NCBI GenBank assembly: GCA_017500935.1
Contig: JAFVXW010000046.1
Coordinates: 62,001-126,000, forward strand
Reading direction: 5' to 3'
Length of the DNA: 64,000 nucleotides
Origin: Lachnospiraceae bacterium
GTDB lineage: Bacteria; Bacillota; Clostridia; Lachnospirales; Lachnospiraceae
Part shown: piece after piece, positions 36,901-45,382 of the stretch
How the letters are laid out: every line of letters begins with the position of its first letter
Numbering within the stretch: the stretch's first letter is position 1
Notes under the pieces: generated by a model
Told to the model about the DNA's origin: nothing
The model's input: only the letters and a program-made list of their open reading frames with translations
Database searches by the model: none
Made by a program: the position numbers and the translations under genes

Positions 36901-37794
36901 TTCTTTTTTTCCGTCCGCAAGTTCCTGTCTGGCATCGTCCAGCTTGGCATTTGCCTCATCCATGACCTCATCATAACGAACCTGACAGCGCTCCAGCGCA
37001 ATACCTTCCACTGCATCGATCATACGTGCAACCAGATCATCATAGGCATCGTCAAACGCATTGAGTGTCTCGCTGCCCTCCACCTGCAGATATGCCTGTG
37101 TATAAATATCATAATCAAAATCCTGAGGAAGAATATAAACATTACCGGCAATCTCACCGTTTCCCACGTTGGTATTGCCGCGTACAAAGGAAATATAGAG
37201 TGGACTGCTGCCGATACCAACCAGTGTATACTGATGTTTTTTCAGAACATGCCCGTTTTCCTCTTCTTTTGATGCATCAGCCTGTTCCTCAGCCTGCACA
37301 TTCCAGTCTTCTTCCTCTACAAGCTCTATGACATCTCCTATTTCGATTCCGTTATCCCGGGCAAATTCCACATCCAGAAAGATTTCCCCGCTTTCCTGCG
37401 GAAGTCTTCCTTCCAGAGCTGTCAGCCTGTTTAGGGTAGGCAAAATGGCTTCTGCACGCAATACCTTTGCACTGTCGCTTCCAGCCCAGTATACATCCGC
37501 CATATATCCGGGTTCTACCTTACGGATTCCATCCAGCTCTGACAAAACCTCCACATCCGATTCGGTCAGTCCCATGGAGCCCATCACTCTGATATCCATC
37601 AGCTGATTATGATCAAAATATGCATCACCGGAATCCAGCATATCAGGAGCTGTTGCCCATGTACCTGTATAAAACGCCACGCCAAGCGTTACAATGGCCA
37701 GAATAGAGAGAAAACGGTTTTTGCTTTTCTTTATTTCCATCAGGAAATCTTTTTGAAGCGCCCGTCTGCGCATCCTCTTTTTGATTCCTACCAT
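33988..37794 (-). CDS. FtsX/MacB-type ABC permease with very long coiled-coil insert
   Basis: 1268 aa. A first membrane segment near 29-48 (FLSILAIVTLGVAFYTGTW) leads to an extracytoplasmic domain with MacB-like features (about 50-260). About 445 residues (265-710) then form an almost continuous coiled coil of ADGK/EIADAEAE-type heptads. The first FtsX core follows (FPALFFLIAALICLTTMTRM onward, about 725-850), then a second extracytoplasmic domain and three final membrane spans in a second FtsX domain. It overlaps the ATPase gene by 7 bp (ATGGTAG). The complex probably moves lipid, peptide or mechanical signals across the envelope rather than importing nutrients; the substrate is unknown. Confidence 0.9.
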   Translation of the reverse strand: MVGIKKRMRRRALQKDFLMEIKKSKNRFLSILAIVTLGVAFYTGTWATAPDMLDSGDAYFDHNQLMDIRVMGSMGLTESDVEVLSELDGIRKVEPGYMADVYWAGSDSAKVLRAEAILPTLNRLTALEGRLPQESGEIFLDVEFARDNGIEIGDVIELVEEEDWNVQAEEQADASKEEENGHVLKKHQYTLVGIGSSPLYISFVRGNTNVGNGEIAGNVYILPQDFDYDIYTQAYLQVEGSETLNAFDDAYDDLVARMIDAVEGIALERCQVRYDEVMDEANAKLDDARQELADGKKEADEELAEAWQEILDAEKEIADAEAEIADAWIEISDNKELLMEKEAEIADAKAELADGEKELADGIAEFEENEAKFNEEYPDAIKQILEAEDAISKAGADLGVGWLEYDEGESQIRHAQIEIDEGRVGIEDGKRQMAEKWDEYYAAEALLAAKEQELLAGENAFSQQMAGIGSQIGLGESADADTVLAKLQEIKNLYEMMPETPDNPQWQQLHAIWVLSGLESNYEFLKETYAELSDGRTQLNAAKEEMADGKMQLDAAQAQLNAMEAQLEEGQRQLDAQKPVLEDARRQLEEGQAAFDENAKKVQDARKELEDAQAALEEARLEIEDGKAELEDARQQIADGEKKIADGWKEIADAEAEIADAQKELADGKQELADGKTEYEDGKREAEEEIADAEQKIADAQKEIEEIEMAEWTVEDRNSLPEHAGYSDNAQRIANIAKVFPALFFLIAALICLTTMTRMVEEERTQIGTLQALGYSKAAIASKYIKYAVYATIGGSVLGILIGEKIIPYVIIDAYGIMYVHMNEMMLPYQISHGLAATGLALLSTVGATWAACSRSLDATPAVLMRPPAPKEGKRVLLEYLPFIWNRLSFSWKSTIRNMMRYKKRVFMTVFGISGCMGLIITGYGISDSIMGIATLQYEQLQHYDVMLIGEDEFSDEEKDVLRTAMDESDDVENYASVLMQTLTVLDGKKEHTLYVIVPEDVEGFSEFMTFRDRNTHETWLLQDEGVIAAEKIMNLLHVGRNEYLPVEDEDGRLYQIPVTQICENYMSHFLYMTPDCYEEVFGKEPVYDEFMVQMPKMTEDRIEEVGERLLEYEGVLSVSYTRTVMGQLEHMLTALDAVILVLIISAGLLAFVVLYNLNNININERKREMATLKVLGFFDHEVSAYVYRENILLTLIGVVAGFLMGKIMHRFIIVTVEVDMCMFGRNIDPPSYLIAAGFTVLFSLIVNGVMHFKLKKIDMVESLKSVE

Positions 37795-38504
37795 TCGATT
37801 TCCTCCACAGGAGTAGGATTTTCATTGATCCGCATATCTGCTACTTTTCCGTTCTTAATACGGATCACTCTGTCTGCCATCGGCGCCACTGCCAGATTAT
37901 GCGTGATCACAATGACCGTCATTCCTTTCTCCCTGCAGGTATCCTGCAAAAGCTTTAAAATTGCTTTACCGGTCTGATAATCCAGTGCGCCGGTCGGTTC
38001 ATCACATAATAAAAGCTTGGGATTTTTAGCCAAAGCTCTCGCGATGGAAACACGCTGCTGTTCACCGCCTGAAAGCTGTGCCGGAAAATTCTTAAGTCTC
38101 TCTCCCAGTCCCACATCTTCAAGCACAGTCCTTGCATCAAGAGGTTCTTTGCAAATCTGTAATGCCAGTTCTACATTTTCCTGTGCTGTCAGATTAGGGA
38201 TCAGATTATAAAACTGGAATACAAAACCGATATCTTCTCTTCGGTAACCGATCAGCTGTTTGGGCGTATATGCCGCAATGTCACTTCCATCCACATATAC
38301 ATGTCCTTTTGTGGCAGTATCCATACCGCCCAGAATATTGAGTACCGTGGTCTTACCGGCACCGCTGGGACCTACAATGACCACAAACTCTCCCTGTGCA
38401 ATGGAAAAATCAATCTCATCCACCGCGCAGATTTCCACTTCACCCATCTGGTATATCTTGGAAACTTTATCAAATTTTACATAATCCTTCTTTTTATTAT
38501 TCAT
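37788..38504 (-). CDS. ABC transporter ATP-binding protein, LolD/MacB type
   Basis: 238 aa. Walker [14 protein letters not shown]-loop, signature [15 protein letters not shown], Walker [13 protein letters not shown] and switch His (VITHN) are intact. The sequence around the Q-loop ([19 protein letters not shown]) is typical of ATPases pairing with FtsX-like permeases. It is transcribed first and overlaps the permease gene by 7 bp, so stoichiometric coupling is likely. The MNNKKK start at 38504 has GAGGAAAT about 10 nt upstream. Confidence 0.97.
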   Translation of the reverse strand: MNNKKKDYVKFDKVSKIYQMGEVEICAVDEIDFSIAQGEFVVIVGPSGAGKTTVLNILGGMDTATKGHVYVDGSDIAAYTPKQLIGYRREDIGFVFQFYNLIPNLTAQENVELALQICKEPLDARTVLEDVGLGERLKNFPAQLSGGEQQRVSIARALAKNPKLLLCDEPTGALDYQTGKAILKLLQDTCREKGMTVIVITHNLAVAPMADRVIRIKNGKVADMRINENPTPVEEIEW

Positions 38505-38550
38505 ATGTCAAATTTCCTCACTTCCGGATAAACTCCAACGGATCACTTTT

Positions 38551-38578
38551 ATTCTAAGATTCCATATTTTAAAAACAA
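38551..38578 (-). promoter_or_regulatory. Predicted promoter of the LolD/FtsX-type operon
   Basis: Minus-strand -35 TTGTTT (38573-38578), 16 bp spacer, -10 TAGAAT (38551-38556), about 45 bp before the ATPase start. Confidence 0.5.
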
Positions 38579-38600
38579 CCCATATTCTCTTAAAAAAATA

Positions 38601-38631
38601 TAAAAAGGAGAACACAAGCCGTTTCTCCTTT
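38601..38631 (-). terminator. Terminator after thiN
   Basis: AAAGGAGAA (38604-38612) / TTCTCCTTT (38623-38631), 10 nt loop, followed by T-rich sequence on the minus strand, 9 bp after the thiN stop. Confidence 0.8.
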
Positions 38632-38639
38632 CCTTTCTG

Positions 38640-39284
38640 TTATGCCCAGGCCAGGATCAAAAGCAGTGTTCCTTTTCTGACTTCAATCCGGGCTGCTTCT
38701 CCGATAAATTCATTGCTGATCCCAACTGGAAAGCTGTTGGTAAGTTCTGCATTTTCCAGTTCGTATTTCATACCGCGGATTGTGACGCCCTCTGCCCTGT
38801 CTCCCATACAGAATACAGACAGATATCCTTCATTTTCTTTCCGGAAACTTACGCATTCATCCTTTGCAAGTAAAATCATGCCGGTTCCGTCGCAAAGATA
38901 CCCTGTACATCCGTTTTCTTTTAAAAATTTCAGGCACTGAATATTGGCAATGGTATGTTCCAGTCTTCCGCCCTGTCCTGCGTAAATCCGAAAATCCCGG
39001 TATCCGCGCTGCATCCCCTCATGAATGGCTGCCAGCATATCCGTTTCGTCCTTTTCCTGCGGTAAAAGCACAAATTTTTCAGGCTCCTGCTGATAAAGTG
39101 CCGCTATTTTTTCTGCGTCCTGTTCTCCTACGGAATCCAAGTCCCCGATGATCAGATCCGGCTTTACTTCCAGCAATTCACAATAGGAAAAGCCGCCGTC
39201 TGCCGCGATCACAAAATCTTCTTCCTGCACAGGAATCTGAGAAACATTCAGATCGCCCGCACCGATGATGATACAACGCTTCAT
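38640..39284 (-). CDS. thiN: Thiamine pyrophosphokinase
   Basis: 214 aa enzyme transferring pyrophosphate from ATP to thiamine. Motifs: AADGG near residue 28, PDLIIGDLDSV, KDETDMLAAI and the R-LEHT-AN block (GGRLEHTIANIQCL), which together mark the TPK catalytic domain; the C-terminal beta-sandwich thiamine-binding domain follows (about 135-214). In B. subtilis thiN sits at the end of the prkC-rsgA-rpe operon; here it is about 31 kb away, behind a split chromate transporter, with a 15 bp gap suggesting cotranscription. Confidence 0.95.
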   Translation of the reverse strand: MKRCIIIGAGDLNVSQIPVQEEDFVIAADGGFSYCELLEVKPDLIIGDLDSVGEQDAEKIAALYQQEPEKFVLLPQEKDETDMLAAIHEGMQRGYRDFRIYAGQGGRLEHTIANIQCLKFLKENGCTGYLCDGTGMILLAKDECVSFRKENEGYLSVFCMGDRAEGVTIRGMKYELENAELTNSFPVGISNEFIGEAARIEVRKGTLLLILAWA

Positions 39285-39299
39285 ATTTCCTCCGGTTTC

Positions 39300-39857
39300 T
39301 TAAAAACGAAGCAGCATACCCACTGCCGCTGCCGCTAAAAGCCACCATACCGGATGACCTTTTTTGAGCTTTGGAATCTGCATCAGACCAAACGCTGCGA
39401 CACCCAGAATAATAGGTCCCCATTCAGGAATATAAGAACTTCCTTCCACCGTAAACAAGGATGCTTTCCACACCTGAAGCACTGCCACTGCGATCAGAGC
39501 CGTCACCGCGGGACGCAGTCCCCAGAACACAGCCTTCACATATTTATTTTTACTGAAATTGGCCAGAAATTTGGCAACTAAAATAATAACAATAATACTG
39601 GGTACGATCAGACCAATGGTGGACACCAGACCGCCAAAAATTCCAAGCGTGGTAAATCCCGCATAGGTTGCCATATTTACGCCAAGAGGACCGGGGGTGG
39701 ATTCGCTGATCGCGATCATATCCGTCAGTTCCTTCATGGTAAACCAGTCAAATTTCTCTGTCAGGTCCATCAGATAGGGCAAGGTAGCCGGGCCGCCGCC
39801 AACCGAAAAAAGACCGATCTTAAAAAATTCCCAGAACATGATTAATACAGTCATCAT
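39300..39857 (-). CDS. Chromate transporter family protein, half-size subunit B
   Basis: 185 aa single-CHR-domain membrane protein with five to six hydrophobic segments. The CHR signature is visible as FFKIGLFSVGGGPATLPYL near the N-terminus and the conserved STPGPLGVNMATYAGF. Its ATG overlaps the last base of the stop of the upstream half-size gene. Paired short CHR proteins function together as a heteromeric transporter, with opposite predicted topologies. Actual substrate may be chromate, sulfate-like or another oxyanion. Confidence 0.93.
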   Translation of the reverse strand: MMTVLIMFWEFFKIGLFSVGGGPATLPYLMDLTEKFDWFTMKELTDMIAISESTPGPLGVNMATYAGFTTLGIFGGLVSTIGLIVPSIIVIILVAKFLANFSKNKYVKAVFWGLRPAVTALIAVAVLQVWKASLFTVEGSSYIPEWGPIILGVAAFGLMQIPKLKKGHPVWWLLAAAAVGMLLRF

Positions 39858-40396
39858 TACAGCTTACCTCCCATCTTCTGAATCAGCACACCGCAGATAC
39901 CGGCAATGATCACGATAATAACCGTAGGCATACCTGTCAGAAGCGCCAATAGAAAAGCACCGATACAGATCACATAGCAGGCAGGGCTGACAAGACTCTT
40001 TTTCGCCAGAGAGATCACCGTATTGAGCATCAGGGCGCAAACCACACCGCGCACCCCCATCAGCGCATGCTGCAGCCAGACATTATCCATAAAGCTGCGC
40101 ATAAACAGCGCGATCGACGTAATAATGACCAAAGAAGGACTTACCATGCCAAGTGTGGAAATAATACCGCCCATCACGCCCTTTTTCAGATATCCCACAT
40201 AAGTAGCAGTGTTTACGGCAATAATGCCGGGAGTGCACTGTCCGATCGCATAACAGTCCAGAAGCTGTTCCTCTGAAACCCAATCCTTTTTTTCAACAAG
40301 CTCATACTTAAGCATAGGCAGCATGGTCAGACCGCCTCCAAAGGTCAGGCCTCCGATCTTGAAAAAAGCCCAGTACAATGACAACAATTCCTTCAT
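39857..40396 (-). CDS. Chromate transporter family protein, half-size subunit A
   Basis: 179 aa from ATG at 40396 (AAAGGAG SD). Nine upstream in-frame codons are excluded. CHR domain signatures: FFKIGGLTFGGGLTMLPML and CTPGIIAVNTATYVGY, followed by hydrophobic segments. Partner of the adjacent 185 aa CHR protein. The pair lies between a TPR membrane protein (42 bp upstream) and thiN, all apparently on one transcript from 41783-41812. Confidence 0.93.
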   Translation of the reverse strand: MKELLSLYWAFFKIGGLTFGGGLTMLPMLKYELVEKKDWVSEEQLLDCYAIGQCTPGIIAVNTATYVGYLKKGVMGGIISTLGMVSPSLVIITSIALFMRSFMDNVWLQHALMGVRGVVCALMLNTVISLAKKSLVSPACYVICIGAFLLALLTGMPTVIIVIIAGICGVLIQKMGGKL

Positions 40397-40438
40397 ATGT
40401 AACGCTCCTTTATAAATAATCACATTTCCATTTTTATC

Positions 40439-41740
40439 TTATTCTTTTTTTCTGGATTCGTTCTTACCGCCCCAGTCATAGATCATATTAGCCTCCATGC
40501 CGGTGGCTGTAAAGATTTTTTCTGCAAAACGGTAATTCATTCTGGATACAACATTGGTATTATCGGTCGCAATTCCGCTTACCATGGTATTCCAGTATAC
40601 GATTTCATACTCTGTATGAGGATAGTAGTTTGCAGGATCGTAAGCCGGAACATACTCAATACAGCTTCTCTGTACGCCAAGATCCTTCATGGTGACTGCC
40701 AGAATACGGATGGTGCCGGTAGGTTTTGCAACAGAGTCATCTTCCACAAATTCAAATTGCCAGCCATTTTCCGTTTTTTCAAAACACAAAGCTTCTTTGG
40801 TCACCGATACATAGGAATTGGATTTCCAGTATTCCATAGTTCCTTCGATAAAGGCATCCCTGATCTGCAGAAACTCTTCTGTCACAATAAAGTCTTTTGC
40901 CGCCTTATAATTTGCCGCCTCAAAATCTGCAAACATCGGTGCAAAAAATTCACTGATCTGCGCCTGTTTTTCAAGACATTCAAGCAGTCCCTGTGCCTGT
41001 GTCAGTCCCAGCTCTGCTGCTTTTTTCAAAAGCGTCTCAAACAGTTCTCTGTTTGACATGCTGACATACAGGATATCCTCCGGAATCAGATAAGCTTCCA
41101 GGACCGGCAAAAAGGATGTGCTGTCAGTCTGTGCCAGTGCAAATATGCGGCTAAGCACCAGCTCATACTCTGCTGCACCTTCTGTCTTGCCCTCTGCATT
41201 TTCCAAAAGCAGCCGGCTGTCTTCTTCTGTCTTTAATACCCTGGGAGCCAGTGTCAGCAACAGTTTCTGCGCATCCTCATCCGCCGGGGTTTCTTCCAGA
41301 ATGTCCAGACATCTGCCTACCGTCGCATAATCTGCAGTTCCCGCATTGATCGCTTCCACCACGTCATTTAATACCGTCGCTCTGTAATTTTGCAAAAGCA
41401 CTTCTGAACCGGTCACTTCGTAGCCTTCATGCAGAATTGCTTCCGCCTGTTCCTGCATATCCTGAGCAAGATAATCATCTGCCAGACCTCTGTATGCAAG
41501 CTCATTTGTTTCATCTATTTCCAGAACTGCCTCATATGCCTGCTGAGCCTGTTCGTATTCATTGGCTTCCAGATGCGCAGATGCCGCATCCAGATATCTT
41601 CCCAGCTTTGTATTGGGCAGGTTCCACCAGACCGCTGTCGCAGCACCTGCAATGACTACCAATGCCGCCATGCCAACGATCATATTTCTTTGCTGTTTAC
41701 GTTTTCTGATCGATTTTCTCCGTTTTCTTTTTACTGCCAT
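40439..41740 (-). CDS. Membrane-anchored TPR protein, function unknown
   Basis: 433 aa. A very basic N-terminus (KRKRRKSIRKRKQQR) precedes one membrane segment (residues about 20-39, MIVGMAALVVIAGAATAVWW), so the bulk should be outside the membrane. TPR-like repeats follow (YLDAASAHLEANEYEQAQQAYEAVLEI, LAYRGLADDYLAQDMQEQAEAIL). The C-terminal third has a different, beta-rich look (AICFEKTENGWQFEFVED-like region, about 300-425). I recognise no specific family. It has its own promoter and is the first gene ahead of the CHR pair and thiN. Confidence 0.75.
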   Translation of the reverse strand: MAVKRKRRKSIRKRKQQRNMIVGMAALVVIAGAATAVWWNLPNTKLGRYLDAASAHLEANEYEQAQQAYEAVLEIDETNELAYRGLADDYLAQDMQEQAEAILHEGYEVTGSEVLLQNYRATVLNDVVEAINAGTADYATVGRCLDILEETPADEDAQKLLLTLAPRVLKTEEDSRLLLENAEGKTEGAAEYELVLSRIFALAQTDSTSFLPVLEAYLIPEDILYVSMSNRELFETLLKKAAELGLTQAQGLLECLEKQAQISEFFAPMFADFEAANYKAAKDFIVTEEFLQIRDAFIEGTMEYWKSNSYVSVTKEALCFEKTENGWQFEFVEDDSVAKPTGTIRILAVTMKDLGVQRSCIEYVPAYDPANYYPHTEYEIVYWNTMVSGIATDNTNVVSRMNYRFAEKIFTATGMEANMIYDWGGKNESRKKE

Positions 41741-41782
41741 CTATTTTTTCTCCATACTGTTCATACAAAAAGTCCAACCGCT

Positions 41783-41812
41783 ATTGTAACAACTTTTTAT
41801 TTAATTTGTAAA
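41783..41812 (-). promoter_or_regulatory. Predicted promoter of the TPR-CHR-CHR-thiN unit
   Basis: Minus-strand -35 TTTACA (41807-41812), 18 bp spacer, -10 TACAAT (41783-41788), about 45 bp before the TPR gene start. Confidence 0.6.
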
Positions 41813-41833
41813 GAGATTTCACAATTTATTAAC

Positions 41834-41867
41834 AAAAAAATTCCCCGGCCATAACGCCAGGGAATTT
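41834..41867 (-). terminator. Terminator after tpiA
   Basis: AAATTCCC (41838-41845) / GGGAATTT (41860-41867) with further GC pairing inside, followed by TTTTTTT on the minus strand; 28 bp after the tpiA stop. Confidence 0.88.
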
Positions 41868-41895
41868 CTCAAACACTATTCACAAAATCTGAATC

Positions 41896-42645
41896 TTATT
41901 TGTAGTTAACGATCTTGCCAAAGTCAGCCTTCAGGGAAGCGCCGCCTACCAGACCGCCGTCGATGTTGGGCTGTGCAAACAGCTCAGCAGCGTTGGATGC
42001 GCTTACAGAACCGCCGTACTGGATACGAACTGCTTCTGCGGTATCGGTGTCATACATCTCAGCGATGCATTCACGGATGCCCTTACATACTTCTTCAGCC
42101 TGTTCGGTGGTAGCAGTCTTGCCGGTACCGATAGCCCAGATAGGCTCATAAGCGATAACCATGCCTTTAACCTGATCAGCGGTAACACCAACCAGATCGG
42201 ACTTGATCTGCAGTCTGATCCAGTCCATGGTAACGCCCATTTCTCTCTGCTCAAGGCTTTCACCGCAGCAAAGGATCGGAACAAGGCCAGCTTCCAGAGC
42301 CTTCTTTACTTTCTTGTTAAGCAGGCAGTCACATTCCTTGAAGTAGTCACGTCTTTCGGAATGACCGATGATAACATACTTAACGCCTGCATCTACCAGC
42401 ATCTCAGCAGAGATTTCGCCGGTGTAAGCACCCTTAGCTTCAAAGTACATGTTTTCAGCGCCTACTGCTACGTTGGTGCCTTTTACAGCTTCTACTACAG
42501 GGATGATGTCGATTGCGGGTACGCAGTAAACAACATCAACTTCGTCGGATACAACGAGATCTTTTAAGGTTGCACACAGTTCAACAGCCTGGCTGGGAGT
42601 CATGTTCATCTTCCAGTTACCAGCTACGATTTTTCTTCTTGCCAT
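41896..42645 (-). CDS. tpiA: Triose-phosphate isomerase
   Basis: 249 aa TIM-barrel enzyme interconverting DHAP and glyceraldehyde-3-phosphate. ATG at 42645 is chosen (AGGAGGATGATTCCC upstream, and the family start [14 protein letters not shown]); twelve upstream in-frame codons are excluded. Active-site motifs GNWKMN (Lys), IGHSERR (His) and [14 protein letters not shown] (Glu) are intact, as is the phosphate loop YGGSVSASN. Third gene of the gap-pgk-tpiA group. Confidence 0.98.
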   Translation of the reverse strand: MARRKIVAGNWKMNMTPSQAVELCATLKDLVVSDEVDVVYCVPAIDIIPVVEAVKGTNVAVGAENMYFEAKGAYTGEISAEMLVDAGVKYVIIGHSERRDYFKECDCLLNKKVKKALEAGLVPILCCGESLEQREMGVTMDWIRLQIKSDLVGVTADQVKGMVIAYEPIWAIGTGKTATTEQAEEVCKGIRECIAEMYDTDTAEAVRIQYGGSVSASNAAELFAQPNIDGGLVGGASLKADFGKIVNYK

Positions 42646-42671
42646 GGGAATCATCCTCCTTTTATTATGCA

Positions 42672-42692
42672 GCGGCAGCACAATGCTGCCGC
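42672..42692 (-). other. Intercistronic hairpin between pgk and tpiA
   Basis: Perfect inverted repeat GCGGCAGCA (42672-42680) / TGCTGCCGC (42684-42692) with a 3 nt loop, not followed by a T run on the minus strand. Its place between two cotranscribed glycolytic genes suggests an mRNA-stability or processing element rather than a terminator (inference). Confidence 0.55.
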
Positions 42693-42708
42693 CGTTTTCA
42701 CAAATTAA

Positions 42709-43935
42709 TTATTCAGCGTCGTCAGCTGCTGCTACGCCGGGAAGTTCCTTACCTTCAAGGAATTCAAGGGAAGCGCCGCCGCCGGTGGAGATGTGGCTCA
42801 TCTTGTCAGCAAAACCAAGCTGGTTAACTGCTGCAGCAGAGTCACCGCCGCCGATGATGGTGATAGCATCGGTCTCAGCCAGTGCCTTAGCAACTGCGAT
42901 GGTACCAACTGCCAGGGTAGGATTCTCAAATACGCCCATAGGTCCGTTCCAAACAACAGTCTTAGCGGACTTAGCAGCTTCTGCAAACAGTTCGTTGGTC
43001 TTAGGACCATTGTCCAGACCCATTACGCCTGCAGGGATCTTGTCAGCATCAACATATTCAACTTCGATGGGAGCATCGATAGGGTTGGGGAACGCTGCTG
43101 CTACAGCTGCGTCTACAGGAAGCAGAAGCTTCTTGCCAAGGCTTTCAGCTTTTGCGATCATTTCTTTGCAGTAATCAAGCTTGGTGTCGTCTACCAGAGA
43201 GTTACCAACTTCATAGCCCTGAGCCTTTAAGAAGGTGAATGCCATACCGCCGCCGATGATCAGGGTATCGCACTTTTCAAGCAGGTTGGAGATAACGTTT
43301 AACTTATCAGCTACCTTAGCGCCGCCAAGGATTGCTACGAAAGGTCTAACGGGATTTTCAACTGCATTGCCAAGGAAGTTGATTTCCTTCTGCATCAGGT
43401 AACCAACTGCGTTCTCGCCGCCCTTTGCGGAGATGAACTTGGTAACGCCTTCAACAGATGCATGTGCTCTGTGAGAAGAACCGAATGCGTCACATACATA
43501 TACATCAGCCAGGTCAGCCAGTTCTTTGGAGAACTCTTCGCCGTTCTTGGTTTCTTCTTTGCCGCGGAAACGGGTGTTCTGAAGCAGAACAACATCGCCT
43601 TCGTTCATTGCTGCAACTGCTGCGGTAGCTTCTTCGCCGGTTACATTGTAATCAGAAACGAACTTAACTTCTTTACCAAGCTTTTCAGCCAGTCTTACTG
43701 CTACGGGAGCAAGGGACTCGCCTTCGTTGGGGCCGTTTTTAACTTTGCCAAGGTGAGAGCAAAGGATAACCTTGCCGCCATCAGCGATCAGCTTCTGGAT
43801 GGTGGGAAGTGCTGCTACGATACGGGTTTCGTCAGTGATAACGCCATTTTTTAACGGAACGTTGAAGTCACATCTTACAAGAACTCTCTTGCCGTTTACG
43901 TTGATATTATCAACGGATTTCTTATTTAAGCCCAT
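42709..43935 (-). CDS. pgk: Phosphoglycerate kinase
   Basis: 408 aa, the usual length. ATG at 43935 preceded by AAGGAGG; 29 upstream in-frame codons are non-conserved and excluded. Motifs: [16 protein letters not shown] (N-terminal substrate domain), LCSHLGK, the substrate-binding [12 protein letters not shown], and the nucleotide-binding [13 protein letters not shown] and GGGDSAAAV. Second gene of the group, with a terminator-like hairpin between gap and pgk. Confidence 0.98.
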   Translation of the reverse strand: MGLNKKSVDNINVNGKRVLVRCDFNVPLKNGVITDETRIVAALPTIQKLIADGGKVILCSHLGKVKNGPNEGESLAPVAVRLAEKLGKEVKFVSDYNVTGEEATAAVAAMNEGDVVLLQNTRFRGKEETKNGEEFSKELADLADVYVCDAFGSSHRAHASVEGVTKFISAKGGENAVGYLMQKEINFLGNAVENPVRPFVAILGGAKVADKLNVISNLLEKCDTLIIGGGMAFTFLKAQGYEVGNSLVDDTKLDYCKEMIAKAESLGKKLLLPVDAAVAAAFPNPIDAPIEVEYVDADKIPAGVMGLDNGPKTNELFAEAAKSAKTVVWNGPMGVFENPTLAVGTIAVAKALAETDAITIIGGGDSAAAVNQLGFADKMSHISTGGGASLEFLEGKELPGVAAADDAE

Positions 43936-44025
43936 GGTCTTGGACCTCCTTATATAAATTAAATAAAAAAATGTGCGTATAAACGTGTTTTTAATACGAC
44001 AGGGAACGAAGTTTTCTATCATATT

Positions 44026-44058
44026 AAAAACGGGTCCGGCCCTGAGGACCGGACCCGT
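44026..44058 (-). terminator. Terminator-like hairpin between gap and pgk
   Basis: ACGGGTCCGG (44030-44039) / CCGGACCCGT (44049-44058), 9 nt loop, followed by TTTTTAATAT on the minus strand. It may be leaky so as to set gap expression above pgk-tpiA, or pgk may have its own weak promoter in the 90 bp that follow. Confidence 0.8.
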
Positions 44059-44124
44059 AATATGAGCCTATGTCGTCTCATGCTGCCATGGCTAATGCCA
44101 CAGCCTGTCCATTACCAGACAAAA

Positions 44125-45144
44125 TTAAGCGTTCAGCAGTTTGCCGAAGTGCTTGATGGTACGAACCATCTGGCTGGTGTAGGAGTTTTCGTTGTCGTAC
44201 CAGGAAACAACCTGTACTTCTGCCAGATCTTCGCTGATAGGCAGAACCATGGTCTGGGTAGCATCGAACAGAGAACCGAATTCCATACCGATGATATCGC
44301 TGGAAACGATTTCGTCTTCGGTGTAACCGAAGGATTCGTTGGAAGCTGCCTTCATAGCTGCGTTGATAGCTGCCTTGGTAGGAGCGCCCTTAACAACAGC
44401 GGTAAGGATAGTGGTGGAACCGGTAGGGGTAGGAACACGCTGTGCGGAACCGATCAGCTTGCCGTTCAGTTCAGGGATAACAAGACCGATAGCTTTTGCA
44501 GCGCCGGTGCTGTTGGGAACGATATTGATAGCAGCTGCACGGGATCTTCTCAGATCGCCTTTTCTCTGAGGGCCGTCCAGAGTCATCTGGTCGCCGGTGT
44601 AAGCGTGGATGGTGCACATGATACCGGACTGGATAGCGAAAGCATCGTTAAGAGCCTTAGCCATGGGAGCCAGACAGTTGGTGGTGCAGGAAGCTGCGGA
44701 GATGATGGTATCTTCGTTGGTAAGAGCTTCGTGGTTTACGTTGTAAACGATGGTAGGCAGATCGTTGCCAGCGGGAGCAGAGATGATAACGTGCTTAGCG
44801 CCTGCATCGATGTGAGCCTGTGCCTTAGCCTTGGAGGTGTAGAAACCGGTACATTCCAGAACTACGTCTACATCCAGTTCGCCCCAGGGAAGTTCTGCAG
44901 CGTTAGCCTTAGCATAGATCTTGATTTCTTTTCCATCAACAGTGATAGAATCTTCACCAGCGGTAACCTTGTCAGCCAGTTTGTATCTACCCTGAGTGGA
45001 GTCATATTTCAGTAAGTGAGCCAGCATAGAGGGGGAGGTTAAGTCGTTGATTGCAACGATTTCAAAACCTTCTGCACCAAACATCTGTCTGAATGCAAGA
45101 CGACCAATACGGCCAAAACCATTAATTGCTACTTTTACTGCCAT
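44125..45144 (-). CDS. gap: Glyceraldehyde-3-phosphate dehydrogenase, type I
   Basis: 339 aa NAD-dependent enzyme. Rossmann motif [14 protein letters not shown] at the N-terminus, the catalytic cysteine in [12 protein letters not shown] (about residue 156), and the C-terminal [13 protein letters not shown]. First gene of the lower-glycolysis group and behind the best-matching promoter of the area. AGGAGG SD before ATG at 45144. Confidence 0.98.
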   Translation of the reverse strand: MAVKVAINGFGRIGRLAFRQMFGAEGFEIVAINDLTSPSMLAHLLKYDSTQGRYKLADKVTAGEDSITVDGKEIKIYAKANAAELPWGELDVDVVLECTGFYTSKAKAQAHIDAGAKHVIISAPAGNDLPTIVYNVNHEALTNEDTIISAASCTTNCLAPMAKALNDAFAIQSGIMCTIHAYTGDQMTLDGPQRKGDLRRSRAAAINIVPNSTGAAKAIGLVIPELNGKLIGSAQRVPTPTGSTTILTAVVKGAPTKAAINAAMKAASNESFGYTEDEIVSSDIIGMEFGSLFDATQTMVLPISEDLAEVQVVSWYDNENSYTSQMVRTIKHFGKLLNA

Positions 45145-45235
45145 TTTAGTTTCCTCCTAAAAATGATTTTATCTTTCTTGTCAGGGAGGCACTAAAAAAG
45201 GGCATACTCCATGACAAAATTTTATCAACATAGTT

Positions 45236-45264
45236 ATTCTACATAATTATTCCTAAAATATCAA
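45236..45264 (-). promoter_or_regulatory. Predicted gap promoter
   Basis: Minus-strand -35 TTGATA (45259-45264), 17 bp spacer, -10 TAGAAT (45236-45241), giving a leader of about 85 nt. Confidence 0.7.
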
Positions 45265-45282
45265 GACATAAATTCAAAATTG

Positions 45283-45312
45283 TTGAAAATGCGAAGAATC
45301 TTTTGCTATACT
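45283..45312 (+). promoter_or_regulatory. Predicted promoter of the PHP phosphatase gene
   Basis: Plus-strand -35 TTGAAA (45283-45288), 18 bp spacer, -10 TATACT (45307-45312); a TATAAT follows directly at 45312-45317. Divergent from the gap promoter. Confidence 0.55.
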
Positions 45313-45317
45313 ATAAT

Positions 45318-45344
45318 CGGTCTGTGCGCAATGAACACAGACCG
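45318..45344 (+). promoter_or_regulatory. Perfect leader hairpin at the PHP phosphatase transcript start
   Basis: CGGTCTGTG (45318-45326) / CACAGACCG (45336-45344), 9 nt loop, located right after the -10 box and 38 bp before the ATG. No T run follows, so it is not a terminator. It could be an operator dyad or a 5' stability hairpin. Confidence 0.5.
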
Positions 45345-45382
45345 TCCAAACATAACGATGCTTTCTGAAAGGAGAACACAGA

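Noticed and set aside
35660-36990. Tandem repeats that might be taken for a CRISPR array or minisatellite
   Set aside because: The 21 bp periodicity is explained by heptads of a coiled coil in an intact reading frame; there are no spacers.
38500-41740. TPP riboswitch for thiN
   Set aside because: thiN follows the CHR gene by 15 bp and there is no leader of sufficient size; the operon's first leader is short and lacks the TPP motif.
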